Origin: an uncultured Eubacteriales bacterium
GTDB lineage: Bacteria > Bacillota > Clostridia > Oscillospirales > Acutalibacteraceae
Direction of reading: 5' to 3'
Assembly: GCA_900316495.1 (NCBI GenBank)
Contig: ONDC01000067.1
Coordinates: forward strand, 1 to 36,993
DNA: 36,993 nucleotides
The first letter of the stretch is position 1. Every line of letters starts with the position of its first letter. A model generated the notes under the pieces. It did not search any database, had not been told where the DNA came from, and saw only the letters and a program-made list of their open reading frames with translations. Below are positions 30,123 through 36,993 of this stretch, one piece after another. Position numbers and translations under genes: made by a program.

Positions 30123-32187
30123 AGCCGCACTTTTCCACGTCGTTGAGCCATGTCATGAGCTGAGCGATGGCAGTGTTGAATTTCAGGGTTTCGATGTCCT
30201 CTGTGACCTTTTTGATGGTTTTGTGGATCATCGACTCGAATTCCGGACGGATGCCGCCGTCGATCACCTTCTCCTGGAGGTTGAAGGTTCTGTCAAGAAA
30301 GCGCTTGCAGCCCTTGATGGAATTGGGCGACCACGGAGCGGCTTTCTCAAAGTCGCCCATGAACATCTCGTAAAGACGCATGGTGTCCGCGCCGTAGGTT
30401 TTGACAATATCGTCGGGGTTGACGACGTTGCCGAGCGATTTGCTCATCTTAACATTGCCCTCGCCGAGAATCATGCCGTGGCTGGTTCTCTTGGCGTAAG
30501 GCTCCTTGGTGGGAACCACGCCGATGTCGTAGAGGAATTTGTGCCAGAAGCGGCTGTAGAGCAGGTGGAGCGTGGTGTGCTCCATACCGCCGTTGTACCA
30601 GTCAACCGGCGACCAGTATTCCAGCGCCTCCTTGGAAGCAAGCTCTTTGTCGTTGTGAGGATCCATATAGCGGAGGAAGTACCACGAGGAGCCAGCCCAC
30701 TGGGGCATGGTGTCGGTCTCGCGCTTGGCGGGGCCACCGCAGCAGGGGCAGGTGGTGTTGACCCAGTCGGTCATCTTGGCGAGGGGGGACTCGCCGTTGT
30801 CGGTCGGCTCGTAGGACTCCACGTCGGGGAGCAGCAGCGGAAGCTGATCCTCCGGCAGCGGCACAAAGCCGCACTTTTCACAGTGAACGATCGGGATAGG
30901 CTCGCCCCAGTATCTCTGGCGGGAGAAGACCCAGTCGCGCAGCTTGTAATTGACCTTGGCATGACCGATGCCCTTTTCGGTGAGGAATTCAATCATCTTT
31001 GCCTGCGCGTCCTCGACGCTCAGACCGTCCATAAAGCCGGAATTGACGAGAATACCGGTCTCGCAGTCGGTGAAGGCCTCCTTCTGGACGTCCTCGCCGC
31101 CCTTGACGACCTCGATGATGGGGAGGTCGAACTTCTTGGCGAATTCCCAGTCGCGGGTGTCGTGCGCGGGCACCGCCATGATCGCGCCGGTGCCGTAGGA
31201 CACCAGCACATAGTCGGAGATAAAGATCGGGATCTCGGCGTTGTTGACGGGGTTGATCGCCATGACGCCCTCCAGCTTCACGCCGGTCTTTTCCTTGGCG
31301 ACCTCGGTGCGCTCAAAGTCGGACTTCCTGGAGGCGGCAAGCTGGTATGCCCTGACCTCGTCGATATTGGTGAGCTTGTCAGCCCATTTCTCAATCAGCG
31401 GATGCTCGGGCGAGATGACCATGTAGGTGGCGCCGAACAGCGTGTCACAGCGGGTGGTATAAATCTTGATGGTATCGCCGAGCGTGGAAGTAAAATCGAC
31501 CTCCGCGCCGGTGGAACGTCCGATCCAGTTCTTCTGCTGCACCTTGACGCGCTCGATGTAGTCGAGATCGTCGATGTCGTCGATAAGCCGCTGGGCATAC
31601 TTGGTGATGGCGAGCATCCACTGGCTCTTGACCTTGTGAACCACCTCGCTGCCGCAGCGTTCGCACACGCCGCCGACAACCTCTTCATTGGCAAGCACGC
31701 ACTTGCAGCCGGTACACCAGTTGACCGACATCTCCTTCTTGTAGGCGAGCCCCTTCTTGAAGAGCTGGAGGAAGATCCACTGAGTCCACTTGTAGTAGGA
31801 CGGATCGGTGGTATTGACCTCGCGCTGCCAGTCGAAGGACAGACCGAGCGCCTTGAGCTGGCTGCGGAAGCGGTCGACGTTGTTCTTGGTGACGATGGAG
31901 GGGTGGATGTGGTTCTTGATGGCGAAATTCTCGGTGGGAAGTCCGAAGGCGTCCCAGCCCATGGGGTACAGCACGTTGTAGCCCTCCAGCCTGCGCTTGC
32001 GGCAGACAATGTCGAGCGCGGTGTAGGAGCGGGGATGTCCCACATGCAGTCCGGCTCCGGACGGATAGGGGAATTCCACCAGCGCGTAGAATTTGGGCTT
32101 GGAATGGTCGATCTCCACGTGGAAACAGCCGCATTCCTCCCATTTGTCCTGCCATTTTTTCTCAATGGCGGCAAAATCGTATTTCAT
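30094..32187 (-). CDS. leuS: Leucyl-tRNA synthetase, disrupted near the C-terminus
   Basis: A 697-residue class Ia synthetase lacking its natural end. Seen in order: [19 protein letters not shown] (HIGH as HVGH, about 42-57), a zinc knuckle [18 protein letters not shown], the CP1 editing domain with [20 protein letters not shown], and KMSKS in [15 protein letters not shown]. The anticodon-binding region breaks off after [12 protein letters not shown] and runs out of frame to a TGA at 30094. The missing C-terminal domain continues in another frame to 29904. Total coding length equals about 761 codons, against about 805 usual, so roughly 130 bases, not a multiple of three, seem to be absent. 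The ATG at 32187 has GAAGGA 9 bases upstream. LeuRS is essential, so an assembly error or another leuS copy must be considered. Confidence 0.93.
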   Translation of the reverse strand: MKYDFAAIEKKWQDKWEECGCFHVEIDHSKPKFYALVEFPYPSGAGLHVGHPRSYTALDIVCRKRRLEGYNVLYPMGWDAFGLPTENFAIKNHIHPSIVTKNNVDRFRSQLKALGLSFDWQREVNTTDPSYYKWTQWIFLQLFKKGLAYKKEMSVNWCTGCKCVLANEEVVGGVCERCGSEVVHKVKSQWMLAITKYAQRLIDDIDDLDYIERVKVQQKNWIGRSTGAEVDFTSTLGDTIKIYTTRCDTLFGATYMVISPEHPLIEKWADKLTNIDEVRAYQLAASRKSDFERTEVAKEKTGVKLEGVMAINPVNNAEIPIFISDYVLVSYGTGAIMAVPAHDTRDWEFAKKFDLPIIEVVKGGEDVQKEAFTDCETGILVNSGFMDGLSVEDAQAKMIEFLTEKGIGHAKVNYKLRDWVFSRQRYWGEPIPIVHCEKCGFVPLPEDQLPLLLPDVESYEPTDNGESPLAKMTDWVNTTCPCCGGPAKRETDTMPQWAGSSWYFLRYMDPHNDKELASKEALEYWSPVDWYNGGMEHTTLHLLYSRFWHKFLYDIGVVPTKEPYAKRTSHGMILGEGNVKMSKSLGNVVNPDDIVKTYGADTMRLYEMFMGDFEKAAPWSPNSIKGCKRFLDRTFNLQEKVIDGGIRPEFESMIHKTIKKVTEDIETLKFNTAIAQLMTWLNDVEKCGSIRRSQVRR

Positions 32188-32245
32188 ATGTCTCATTCCT
32201 TCTCTCAAAAATATAGCATTTTTTACACAAAACGGTTTGTATAAA

Positions 32246-32274
32246 ATTTTAACTCAGATTGTCTGATTTGTCAA
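32246..32274 (-). promoter_or_regulatory. Promoter of leuS
   Basis: Minus strand TTGACA (32274-32269), 17-base spacer, TAAAAT (32251-32246), about 60 bases before the ATG. The leader is too short for a T-box. Confidence 0.7.
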
Positions 32275-32281
32275 TGATTAT

Positions 32282-32440
32282 TTATGTCTCCGCAAATCTT
32301 TCAATGATTTCGTCGGGAGAAAACAAATCAAGTCCAAAGCCCTCAAAGTCCCTCTTATTTCTTGTTACAATTCTCCGACAATGATTTGCCTGCGCGCATA
32401 CCGTCAGCAAGCAATCCTCAAAATCAGACGCTTTTTTCAA
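32282..32440 (-). pseudogene. C-terminal remnant of a PIN-domain toxin
   Basis: An open stretch of 52 codons reads KKASDFEDCLLTVCAQANHC, then RRIVTRNKRDFEGFGLDLFS and PDEIIERFAET before a stop. SDFEDxLx..CA and IVTRNKRDF are the last two conserved blocks of PIN-domain VapC-like ribonucleases. The N-terminal catalytic Asp and about 80 preceding residues are missing; the remnant begins inside the end of the antitoxin gene. A deletion joining antitoxin and toxin is inferred. It should not be an active nuclease. Confidence 0.75.
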
Positions 32441-32657
32441 AATATTTACTCAGCCTTTCTGATCTAAAGGCTTTCTGATCGTATCCGTCAGGAAGACTAT
32501 CCGCCAGAATACCGGTAATTTCATCAACGGCACTCACGTTAGGATTGATAACCTTTGCCACTGTTTTTCCGTTCATCGTAATAAAAATACTGTCATTTGT
32601 CAGAAGCTCAAGATATTTTATAAAATTAGACTGAAATACAGTAGCCGTTACTACCAA
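32424..32657 (-). CDS. Phd/YefM-family antitoxin
   Basis: A 77-residue protein starting MVVTATVFQSNFIKYLELL, with SIFITMNGKTVAKVINP (about 23-39), the Phd/YefM N-terminal DNA-binding fold, then a flexible toxin-binding tail ending LSKYFEKSV. The start is a TTG at 32657, 7 bases after AGGAGG. Such antitoxins repress their own promoter and neutralise a toxin coded just downstream. Here the downstream toxin is only a PIN C-terminal fragment, so this is an orphan antitoxin. It may persist as a repressor or protect against a related toxin elsewhere. Confidence 0.85.
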   Translation of the reverse strand: MVVTATVFQSNFIKYLELLTNDSIFITMNGKTVAKVINPNVSAVDEITGILADSLPDGYDQKAFRSERLSKYFEKSV

Positions 32658-32680
32658 AGAATCGCCTCCTGTTCAGTATT

Positions 32681-32709
32681 ATTATAATCAGTCTTTGACA
32701 TAAAATCAA
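32681..32709 (-). promoter_or_regulatory. Promoter of the antitoxin gene
   Basis: Minus strand TTGATT (32709-32704), 17-base spacer, TATAAT (32686-32681), just before the AGGAGG. Upstream, TCATCAGATGATGA (32763-32776) is a small dyad of unknown role. Confidence 0.65.
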
Positions 32710-32814
32710 TAGCGTATTGTTTATTCAAGTCATAAAACTATGATTTGCTCCCGCCGAAGGATCATCAGATGATGACGAACGTTTCATTTTATAGCGCTTC
32801 GCTCTATATCGGGT

Positions 32815-33378
32815 TCACTTCTCCACGGCAAAATATTCCTCCCGCAGAATCCCGTAGAAGGCGCGGTCGTTGATGCCCCGGTTGTTCCAGCCGGACTGCC
32901 GCAGGGTGCCCTCGTAGGTCATACCGCACTTCTGCATGACCCTGCCGGATTTGGGGTTGTCCACATCGTGACAGGCCTCCACACGGTTGACGCCCACCTG
33001 CTCAAAGAAGAATTGTATGACCGCGGCAAGCGCTTCGGGCATGATGCCCTGTCCCCACCATCGGCAGCCCATGCAGTAGCCGATGTGCGCAAGCCGGACG
33101 TTGTCGTTCACATGCACCGCTCCTATGCTGCCAATCGGCTGACCGATTTCCTTAAGCTCGATATGCCACTCATAAAAATTGTCATTGGCGTATTGACTGA
33201 GCAGATAGGAAATCCGCCATTCCGCCTCCTCCGGCTTCGCGTAAGGCTGCCACGTCATGAATTCAGTCACTCTCTCATCGCTCGCCCAGTTGTCAAAAAG
33301 CGCCCGCGCGTCCTCCGGACGTGCCTTTCTCAAAATCAGCCGCTCGGTTTCAATGGTCTGTGTGCCAAGGTGACGCAT
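32815..33378 (-). CDS. GNAT-family N-acetyltransferase (RimJ/RimL-like)
   Basis: A 187-residue acetyltransferase of the Acetyltransf_3 kind. IETERLILRKARPEDARALFDNW is the usual start of RimJ/RimL relatives. QPIGSIGAVHV is the core strand, RWWGQGIMPEALAAVIQFFF (about 106-125) is the acetyl-CoA pyrophosphate loop (R/QxxGxG/A), and VEACHDVDNPKSGRVMQKCGM is the conserved motif B. Relatives acetylate ribosomal protein N-termini, amino acids or antibiotics; the substrate here is unknown. GAGGGGG lies 9 bases before the ATG at 33378. It is separated from rsfS by a likely terminator. Confidence 0.93.
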   Translation of the reverse strand: MRHLGTQTIETERLILRKARPEDARALFDNWASDERVTEFMTWQPYAKPEEAEWRISYLLSQYANDNFYEWHIELKEIGQPIGSIGAVHVNDNVRLAHIGYCMGCRWWGQGIMPEALAAVIQFFFEQVGVNRVEACHDVDNPKSGRVMQKCGMTYEGTLRQSGWNNRGINDRAFYGILREEYFAVEK

Positions 33379-33430
33379 GATCTATTTCCCCCTCGATTCT
33401 TTATTTTTCAGTATTCTGTACATAAACAAA

Positions 33431-33478
33431 GGGCGGCTCCCTGACACAAGCAAAGATACGCCTGATGGGTTGCCGCCG
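33431..33478 (-). terminator. Likely terminator after rsfS
   Basis: On the minus strand GGCGGCAACCC and GGGAGCCGCC (33477-33467 and 33441-33432) pair with one bulge, followed by CTTTGTTTATG. The loop is long, about 25 bases. Confidence 0.5.
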
Positions 33479-33493
33479 TTCCGAAAGAATCCG

Positions 33494-33841
33494 TTATTCA
33501 AAGTCAAGCGAAATTCTCTGACCGTCCTGCCACAGTCTTTCGAGGTCGTAGAATTCGCGGGCTTCCTCGCTGAACACATGCACCACCACGCTGCCGTAGT
33601 CCAAAACGATCCACGAATTGGTGCCGTGTCCCTCGATGTGGTCGGGAAGAATCTCCTCCTGCTTGAGCCTGAATTCCACCTCGTCGGCAAGCGCCTTGAC
33701 GTGAGTGGTGCTGTTGCCGGTGGCAATCACGAAATAGTCGGCGAGCGACGTCACCTCGCGCACATACAGAACGGATAAATTCTGCGCGATTTTGTCGCTG
33801 AGTATCTTGGCGCACCTGAGTGCAAGCTCCTTTGATTCCAT
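33494..33841 (-). CDS. rsfS: Ribosome silencing factor RsfS
   Basis: A 115-residue protein of the RsfS/DUF143 family, which binds L14 (uL14) and blocks subunit joining in starved cells. VTSLADYFVIATGNSTTHVKALAD (about 30-53) and GTNSWIVLDYGSVVVHVFSEEAREFYDLERLW (about 72-103) are diagnostic. The ATG at 33841 has GGAG 10 bases upstream; a TTG three codons earlier would sit too close to it. It is the last gene of the yhbY-nadD-yqeK-LCP-rsfS operon, 32 bases after the LCP gene. Confidence 0.97.
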   Translation of the reverse strand: MESKELALRCAKILSDKIAQNLSVLYVREVTSLADYFVIATGNSTTHVKALADEVEFRLKQEEILPDHIEGHGTNSWIVLDYGSVVVHVFSEEAREFYDLERLWQDGQRISLDFE

Positions 33842-33873
33842 ATTTTGCAATCTCCATTCATTGTAAAAAATTA

Positions 33874-35415
33874 TCAGTACCCCAGATCGGGGAAGTCCAG
33901 ATCGTCCGCCGTGAGCTTCGGGCTGTACGGGAGAAGGTATTGGTTGATCGCCTCGACAGCCTTCTCCTCATCGCAGATGTAATAGGACGGGTGCGGCTTG
34001 ACCCAGCGGTCGTTGCCCGGCAGCTCGAACATGTGCAGGCTGTCGGCGCCGCACTTCTTGACCGGCGCGATGAAGGAGCGTATCTCCTCGAGACTCATGT
34101 CGGTCTTGAAGTTGCCGTACGCCGCCTTAAGAACCTTCAGCACGTCGACGGAGTTCATCTTCTCCACCTTGTCAAACAGCGCCTTGATCAGCCTGCGCTG
34201 GCCAGCCACTCTGCCGAGATCGCCGTTTCTGTAATTCTTGCGGGTACGCATGTATTTAAGCGCCGTTGCGCCGTCAAGATGATTCTGTCCCGCAGGAAGT
34301 GTAATGTAGGTTTTCTTATTCGGCCAGACCTTCATTTCTTCTTCCAGGAAAATATCCACGCCGCCCATCGCGTCGATTACCTTCTCAAAGCCGTCAAAAT
34401 CGAACAGCACATAATGGTCGATCGGCAGACTCAGACGGGTGTTGATGACCCGGATGACGGCGTTGATGTTGCTCTCCGTGCGCTTGGCGATCTTCGATTG
34501 ACAGACCGTGTGTAAGCCGTCGCGAAGCTCCTCGTCCGGTACCTCCTTGCCGCATTTCTCGCACCAATCGACCGTCTTGGGCGTCTTGTAGACCGCGTTG
34601 ATCTTGCCGCGCCCCCTGCTGTCGCTTCCGACATAGGTATCGCGGGGAATCTGCATGACGTTGATTTTATGCGCTTCATTGTCAAAGCACATGACCCAGA
34701 TGCAGTCGGTCAGACTCTTACTCTTATCCACGCCGACGATGAGAAAGTATGTCACCTTGTCTTTATTCTGCTCCTCGGTAATCACGCGCTCCTGAATGGC
34801 GGTTTCGTCCAGTTCCTTGCCGTCGTCCGACAGCAGCGTCTTGGAGCTGTAGAGCGAACGCACGCTCATCGCGCCCCAGATCAGCAGCGCCACCGCCAGC
34901 AGCGACGCGGCCACGATCCGCTTGCGCCGGGTGCCGAACGCCTTTTTTGCCGCCCCTCCGACCGCCATCGCTCCGAGGTAGGCACAGAAGAGAAAGCTCT
35001 CCTTCGCAGAACCTCTCTTTTGAACGGGACGCTTTTTGGCGGTCTTTTTTTTGACAGCCGGCTTCTTTGAGACGGACTTTCTGTTCCGCGCGGCGGACGT
35101 TGCCGCCGGCGATTTTTTCTTCCGCGCTCCGGCGCCCGACCGCGTTCCGGTCTTTGACGAAGCAGACCTGCCGGATGTCCCCGACGAGGGCTTCTTCTTT
35201 GCCGCCGCCTTTTTCCTTGTCCCTCCGCCGGAAGGGGGCGTCGCCTTCTTTTTCGGCTTCGGTGCGGAGGATTCCTCCTGCCGCGCCGTCCTGCCTATGG
35301 CGAACTGGCTCTTTTTCCCGGAGCCGAGAGGCGAATACTCTCCGCTTGCGTCACTTTTTTTCTTTACCGTGTATATTGTTTCATAATCAAATTTGTCTTC
35401 ACTGTCTAAAGGCAT
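33874..35415 (-). CDS. LytR-CpsA-Psr (LCP) family transferase with basic N-terminal tail and a Cys/His insert
   Basis: A 513-residue type II membrane protein. Residues about 50-140 are a Lys/Ala/Ser-rich, histone H1-like cytoplasmic tail; a helix at about 166-187 spans the membrane; the LCP domain follows at about 220-470. LCP hallmarks are FLIVGVDKSKSLTD, MQIPRDTYV with the catalytic Arg, KINAVY, and TRKNYRNGDLGRVAGQRRLI. LCP enzymes attach teichoic acids or other glycopolymers to peptidoglycan. Unusual: between KINAVYKT and the next helix lies CEKC (285-288) and HTVC (302-305), a CCHC arrangement like a small zinc knuckle. It lies between yqeK and rsfS as in many Clostridia. Confidence 0.94.
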   Translation of the reverse strand: MPLDSEDKFDYETIYTVKKKSDASGEYSPLGSGKKSQFAIGRTARQEESSAPKPKKKATPPSGGGTRKKAAAKKKPSSGTSGRSASSKTGTRSGAGARKKKSPAATSAARNRKSVSKKPAVKKKTAKKRPVQKRGSAKESFLFCAYLGAMAVGGAAKKAFGTRRKRIVAASLLAVALLIWGAMSVRSLYSSKTLLSDDGKELDETAIQERVITEEQNKDKVTYFLIVGVDKSKSLTDCIWVMCFDNEAHKINVMQIPRDTYVGSDSRGRGKINAVYKTPKTVDWCEKCGKEVPDEELRDGLHTVCQSKIAKRTESNINAVIRVINTRLSLPIDHYVLFDFDGFEKVIDAMGGVDIFLEEEMKVWPNKKTYITLPAGQNHLDGATALKYMRTRKNYRNGDLGRVAGQRRLIKALFDKVEKMNSVDVLKVLKAAYGNFKTDMSLEEIRSFIAPVKKCGADSLHMFELPGNDRWVKPHPSYYICDEEKAVEAINQYLLPYSPKLTADDLDFPDLGY

Positions 35416-35452
35416 TGATCATCCAACCTCCCTCTTGCTGAACAGAATACCG

Positions 35453-36040
35453 CTATTTCTTTTTTTCCTTTTTCTCAAGCATGATCTCATTGTAGGCCGC
35501 AAACGTGTCGGGGTGGATGGCGGTATGCTCCTCCGCGCGCGCCTCGATTCCGAAGGCAAGCGCCTCCTCCATGGCGTATTCAAGGCTCACATTGGACGCC
35601 TTGCGCATTTTCTCCACGCCCTTGTAGTCGCGCTCCTCCGATGTGTAATCGGCTATGTAGACGATTTTTTCCAGCAAGGTCATTCTCGCTCTTGCGGTGG
35701 TGTGGTAACGCACCGCGTTGACAATATCCTTATCCCTGATTCTCAGCACCTTTTTCACGTAGACGGCTCCGGCAATGGCGTGCCACAGCTTCGGCGCCTG
35801 CAGCTCCACTTCATTGAGCTTAACGCCGTATTTTTCGATGATCGCCAGCTGCTCCTTCTTGCCGGCGTCCTTCATCACGTCGTGCAGAAGTCCGGCAAGC
35901 TCCGCCTTTTCCTCGTCGCCGCCGTATCGTCTGGCGAGCCGGATCGCTTCGCGCGACACATTGACCGAATGCTTGAAACGGTAGTCGCCAAGGCGTTCGC
36001 GGATATGCTGCGTGTAAAACTCTCTCTCCCTGTCGGTCAA
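35453..36040 (-). CDS. yqeK: YqeK-family HD hydrolase (symmetrical Ap4A hydrolase)
   Basis: A 195-residue HD-domain protein. RFKHSVNVSREAIRLA (first His), GLLHDVMKDAGK (His-Asp), LWHAIAGAVYVKK, NAVRYHTTARARMTLLEKIVYIADYTSEERDY and IHPDTFAAYNEIM (C-terminal) are all typical of YqeK, which cleaves diadenosine tetraphosphate to two ADP using iron or another divalent metal. The start is a TTG at 36040; GAAAGGG lies 10 bases upstream and a stop precedes it in frame, so no longer start exists. It is 15 bases after nadD, the standard pairing. Confidence 0.95.
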   Translation of the reverse strand: MTDREREFYTQHIRERLGDYRFKHSVNVSREAIRLARRYGGDEEKAELAGLLHDVMKDAGKKEQLAIIEKYGVKLNEVELQAPKLWHAIAGAVYVKKVLRIRDKDIVNAVRYHTTARARMTLLEKIVYIADYTSEERDYKGVEKMRKASNVSLEYAMEEALAFGIEARAEEHTAIHPDTFAAYNEIMLEKKEKKK

Positions 36041-36055
36041 GACAGATCAGCCCTT

Positions 36056-36667
36056 TCATTCAATAGGTTTACGGTAAAGTCCGTGCGCGTAAATATACTG
36101 CTCCACGCCGTCGGGAACCAGTCCGTGTATCGTTTCCCCCGCGCTCACCCTGCGGCGGATCTCCGTGGACGAAATGTCCGTCTCCGGTATATCGGCGACA
36201 AGTCCCTCGCATCCCCGTTTCCTTAAGTGAAGCCGGTGCCGCTCCAACCGGGCGGCGGAAACGCCGTCGCGGGGAACCGTGCAGAAGGTGGCAAGGGTTT
36301 TCAGGCGGTCGAAATCGTACCAGCTCTCCAGCGACAGGAACATGTCCGCGCCCATCACCATATAGAGTCTGCTGTCCGGGTATTTCTCACACAATGCCGA
36401 GAGGGTAAGCACGGAATAGCTTTTCTCACCGCTGCGGCGCACCTCGAAATCGTAAGCCTCCAGCAATCCGCCCGATTCCTCCGCCGCGATGCGGCACATT
36501 GCCAGACGCGTCTCCGCCGGAACCTCCGACGGCTGCTTGTGCGGGGGCGTGCCGGTCGGCGTCATGAGAAACCGGTCGAGCGAGAGCCGTCGGCTCCATT
36601 CTTCCGCCAGCAGAAGGTGTCCGTTGTGCGGCGGGTTAAAGGTGCCGCCTAAGAAGCCGATCTTCAT
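36056..36667 (-). CDS. nadD: Nicotinate-nucleotide adenylyltransferase
   Basis: A 203-residue nucleotidyltransferase converting nicotinate mononucleotide and ATP to deamido-NAD in the cytoplasm. The N-terminal signature MKIGFLGGTFNPPHNGHLLLA contains the HxGH-type motif, PTGTPPHK follows, MGADMFLSLESWYDFDRL is the NaMN-binding segment and DISSTEIRRRV is the C-terminal ISSTxIR motif. Length is typical. The ATG overlaps the yhbY stop (ATGA), so the two are translationally coupled. Confidence 0.97.
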   Translation of the reverse strand: MKIGFLGGTFNPPHNGHLLLAEEWSRRLSLDRFLMTPTGTPPHKQPSEVPAETRLAMCRIAAEESGGLLEAYDFEVRRSGEKSYSVLTLSALCEKYPDSRLYMVMGADMFLSLESWYDFDRLKTLATFCTVPRDGVSAARLERHRLHLRKRGCEGLVADIPETDISSTEIRRRVSAGETIHGLVPDGVEQYIYAHGLYRKPIE

Positions 36668-36972
36668 GATCTGTTTCTGACCTTCGGCAGCTCAATAACG
36701 GGATTCTCCCTGTTTCTTCTGAAAAGCACGAACTTGCGCCCTATGACCTGCACCACGTCGGCATTGGTTCCGGCGGCAAGCTGCTCGGCACATTCCCGCG
36801 CGTCAAGCGGCGCCGTTTCCAGTACCTTGCCCTTGACAAGCTCGCGGGCGGTGAGCGCGTCCTCCGTCTGCTTCACGATATTGTCCGCCAGACCGCCCTT
36901 GCCGACCATCACAATGGTATCGGCGTCGGCGGCAAGCGAACGCAGAAAAGCTCTTTGCTTGCTGTTTAACAT
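36664..36972 (-). CDS. yhbY: YhbY/CRS1-CRM RNA-binding protein
   Basis: A 102-residue CRM-domain protein associated with pre-50S ribosomes. MLNSKQRAFLRSLAADAD, VMVGKGGLADNIVKQTEDALTARELVKGKVLE (about 21-52) with the GxxG loop, and VVQVIGRKFVLFRRN are the family motifs. GGGAGG lies 12 bases before the ATG at 36972. In Clostridia obg commonly lies just upstream; the window ends 21 bases before this gene, so that and the operon promoter are outside. Confidence 0.95.
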   Translation of the reverse strand: MLNSKQRAFLRSLAADADTIVMVGKGGLADNIVKQTEDALTARELVKGKVLETAPLDARECAEQLAAGTNADVVQVIGRKFVLFRRNRENPVIELPKVRNRS

Positions 36973-36993
36973 GTTTTCGTTGTTCCTCCCTGT

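Noticed and set aside
29950..32244. 764-codon plus-strand frame antisense to leuS
   Set aside because: It is the shadow of a real GC-rich synthetase gene; no start signal or domain supports it.
32187..32274. T-box leader of leuS
   Set aside because: Only about 60 bases separate promoter and start, and neither specifier loop nor antiterminator sequence is seen.

Overview
The window looks like a chromosomal contig from a Gram-positive member of the Clostridia, most plausibly a gut Oscillospiraceae/Ruminococcaceae-type bacterium. The support is gene content and order: the ylxM-ffh-rpsP-khpA-rimM-trmD block, the yhbY-nadD-yqeK-LCP-rsfS block, ddl-ywiB-argS, an FMN riboswitch driving the ECF riboflavin component RibU, an HPr carrying both His15 and Ser46, strong AGGAGG ribosome binding sites, TTGACA/TATAAT-type promoters and moderately GC-rich coding DNA. 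The species cannot be named from the sequence alone.

Layout. 1-934: 3' part of a polysaccharide deacetylase with a BIG2 domain. 1019-5315 (minus): operon ddl, ywiB, argS and two small uncharacterised genes, one with a His/Asp/Cys metal-binding-like tail. 5431-8238 (plus): redox operon of flavodoxin, iron alcohol dehydrogenase, nitroreductase and a SpoT-like HD hydrolase. 8450-10382: PfkB sugar kinase and a convergent membrane-anchored GDPD. 10383-11214: a region without secure genes holding inverted CATACCCTG arrays. 11215-15669 (plus): a giant YfhO membrane protein with a heptad-repeat tail, then FMN riboswitch and ribU. 15836-17258 (minus): WYL regulator and rpmB. 17340-19188 (plus): PrsA/SurA-like lipoprotein and a flavin reductase. 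19272-21612 (minus): a frameshifted membrane protein, a transglutaminase-type lipoprotein split into two frames, and an XRE-type regulator. 21545-23232: AT-richer accessory patch with an orphan gene starting at TTG, a CatA-like acetyltransferase and several repeats. 23233-36972 (all minus): housekeeping genes rlmD, ptsH, the SRP/ribosome operon, leuS, a decayed toxin-antitoxin pair, a GNAT acetyltransferase and the nadD operon.

How it works together. Most genes serve translation (argS, leuS, rpmB, rpsP, trmD, rimM, rlmD, rsfS, yhbY, khpA), protein targeting (ffh, ylxM), the envelope (ddl, LCP, YfhO, PrsA-like foldase) and flavin/redox metabolism (ribU, flavodoxin, nitroreductase, flavin reductase, Fe-ADH). 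I found no rRNA, tRNA, CRISPR array, complete insertion sequence or clear defence island.

Most notable: four reading frames are broken in 13 kb (membrane protein near 19595, transglutaminase near 20498, leuS near 30110, PIN toxin near 32440). The leuS break is an out-of-frame internal deletion in a normally essential gene, so assembly or sequencing error has to be excluded before biology is inferred. The best candidates for new structure are the inverted iteron-like region at 10.7-10.9 kb, the accessory patch at 21.5-23.2 kb, interleaved RNA stems between rpsP and khpA, a CCHC-type insert in the LCP protein and the His/Cys-tailed protein beside argS. No complete novel system could be demonstrated.
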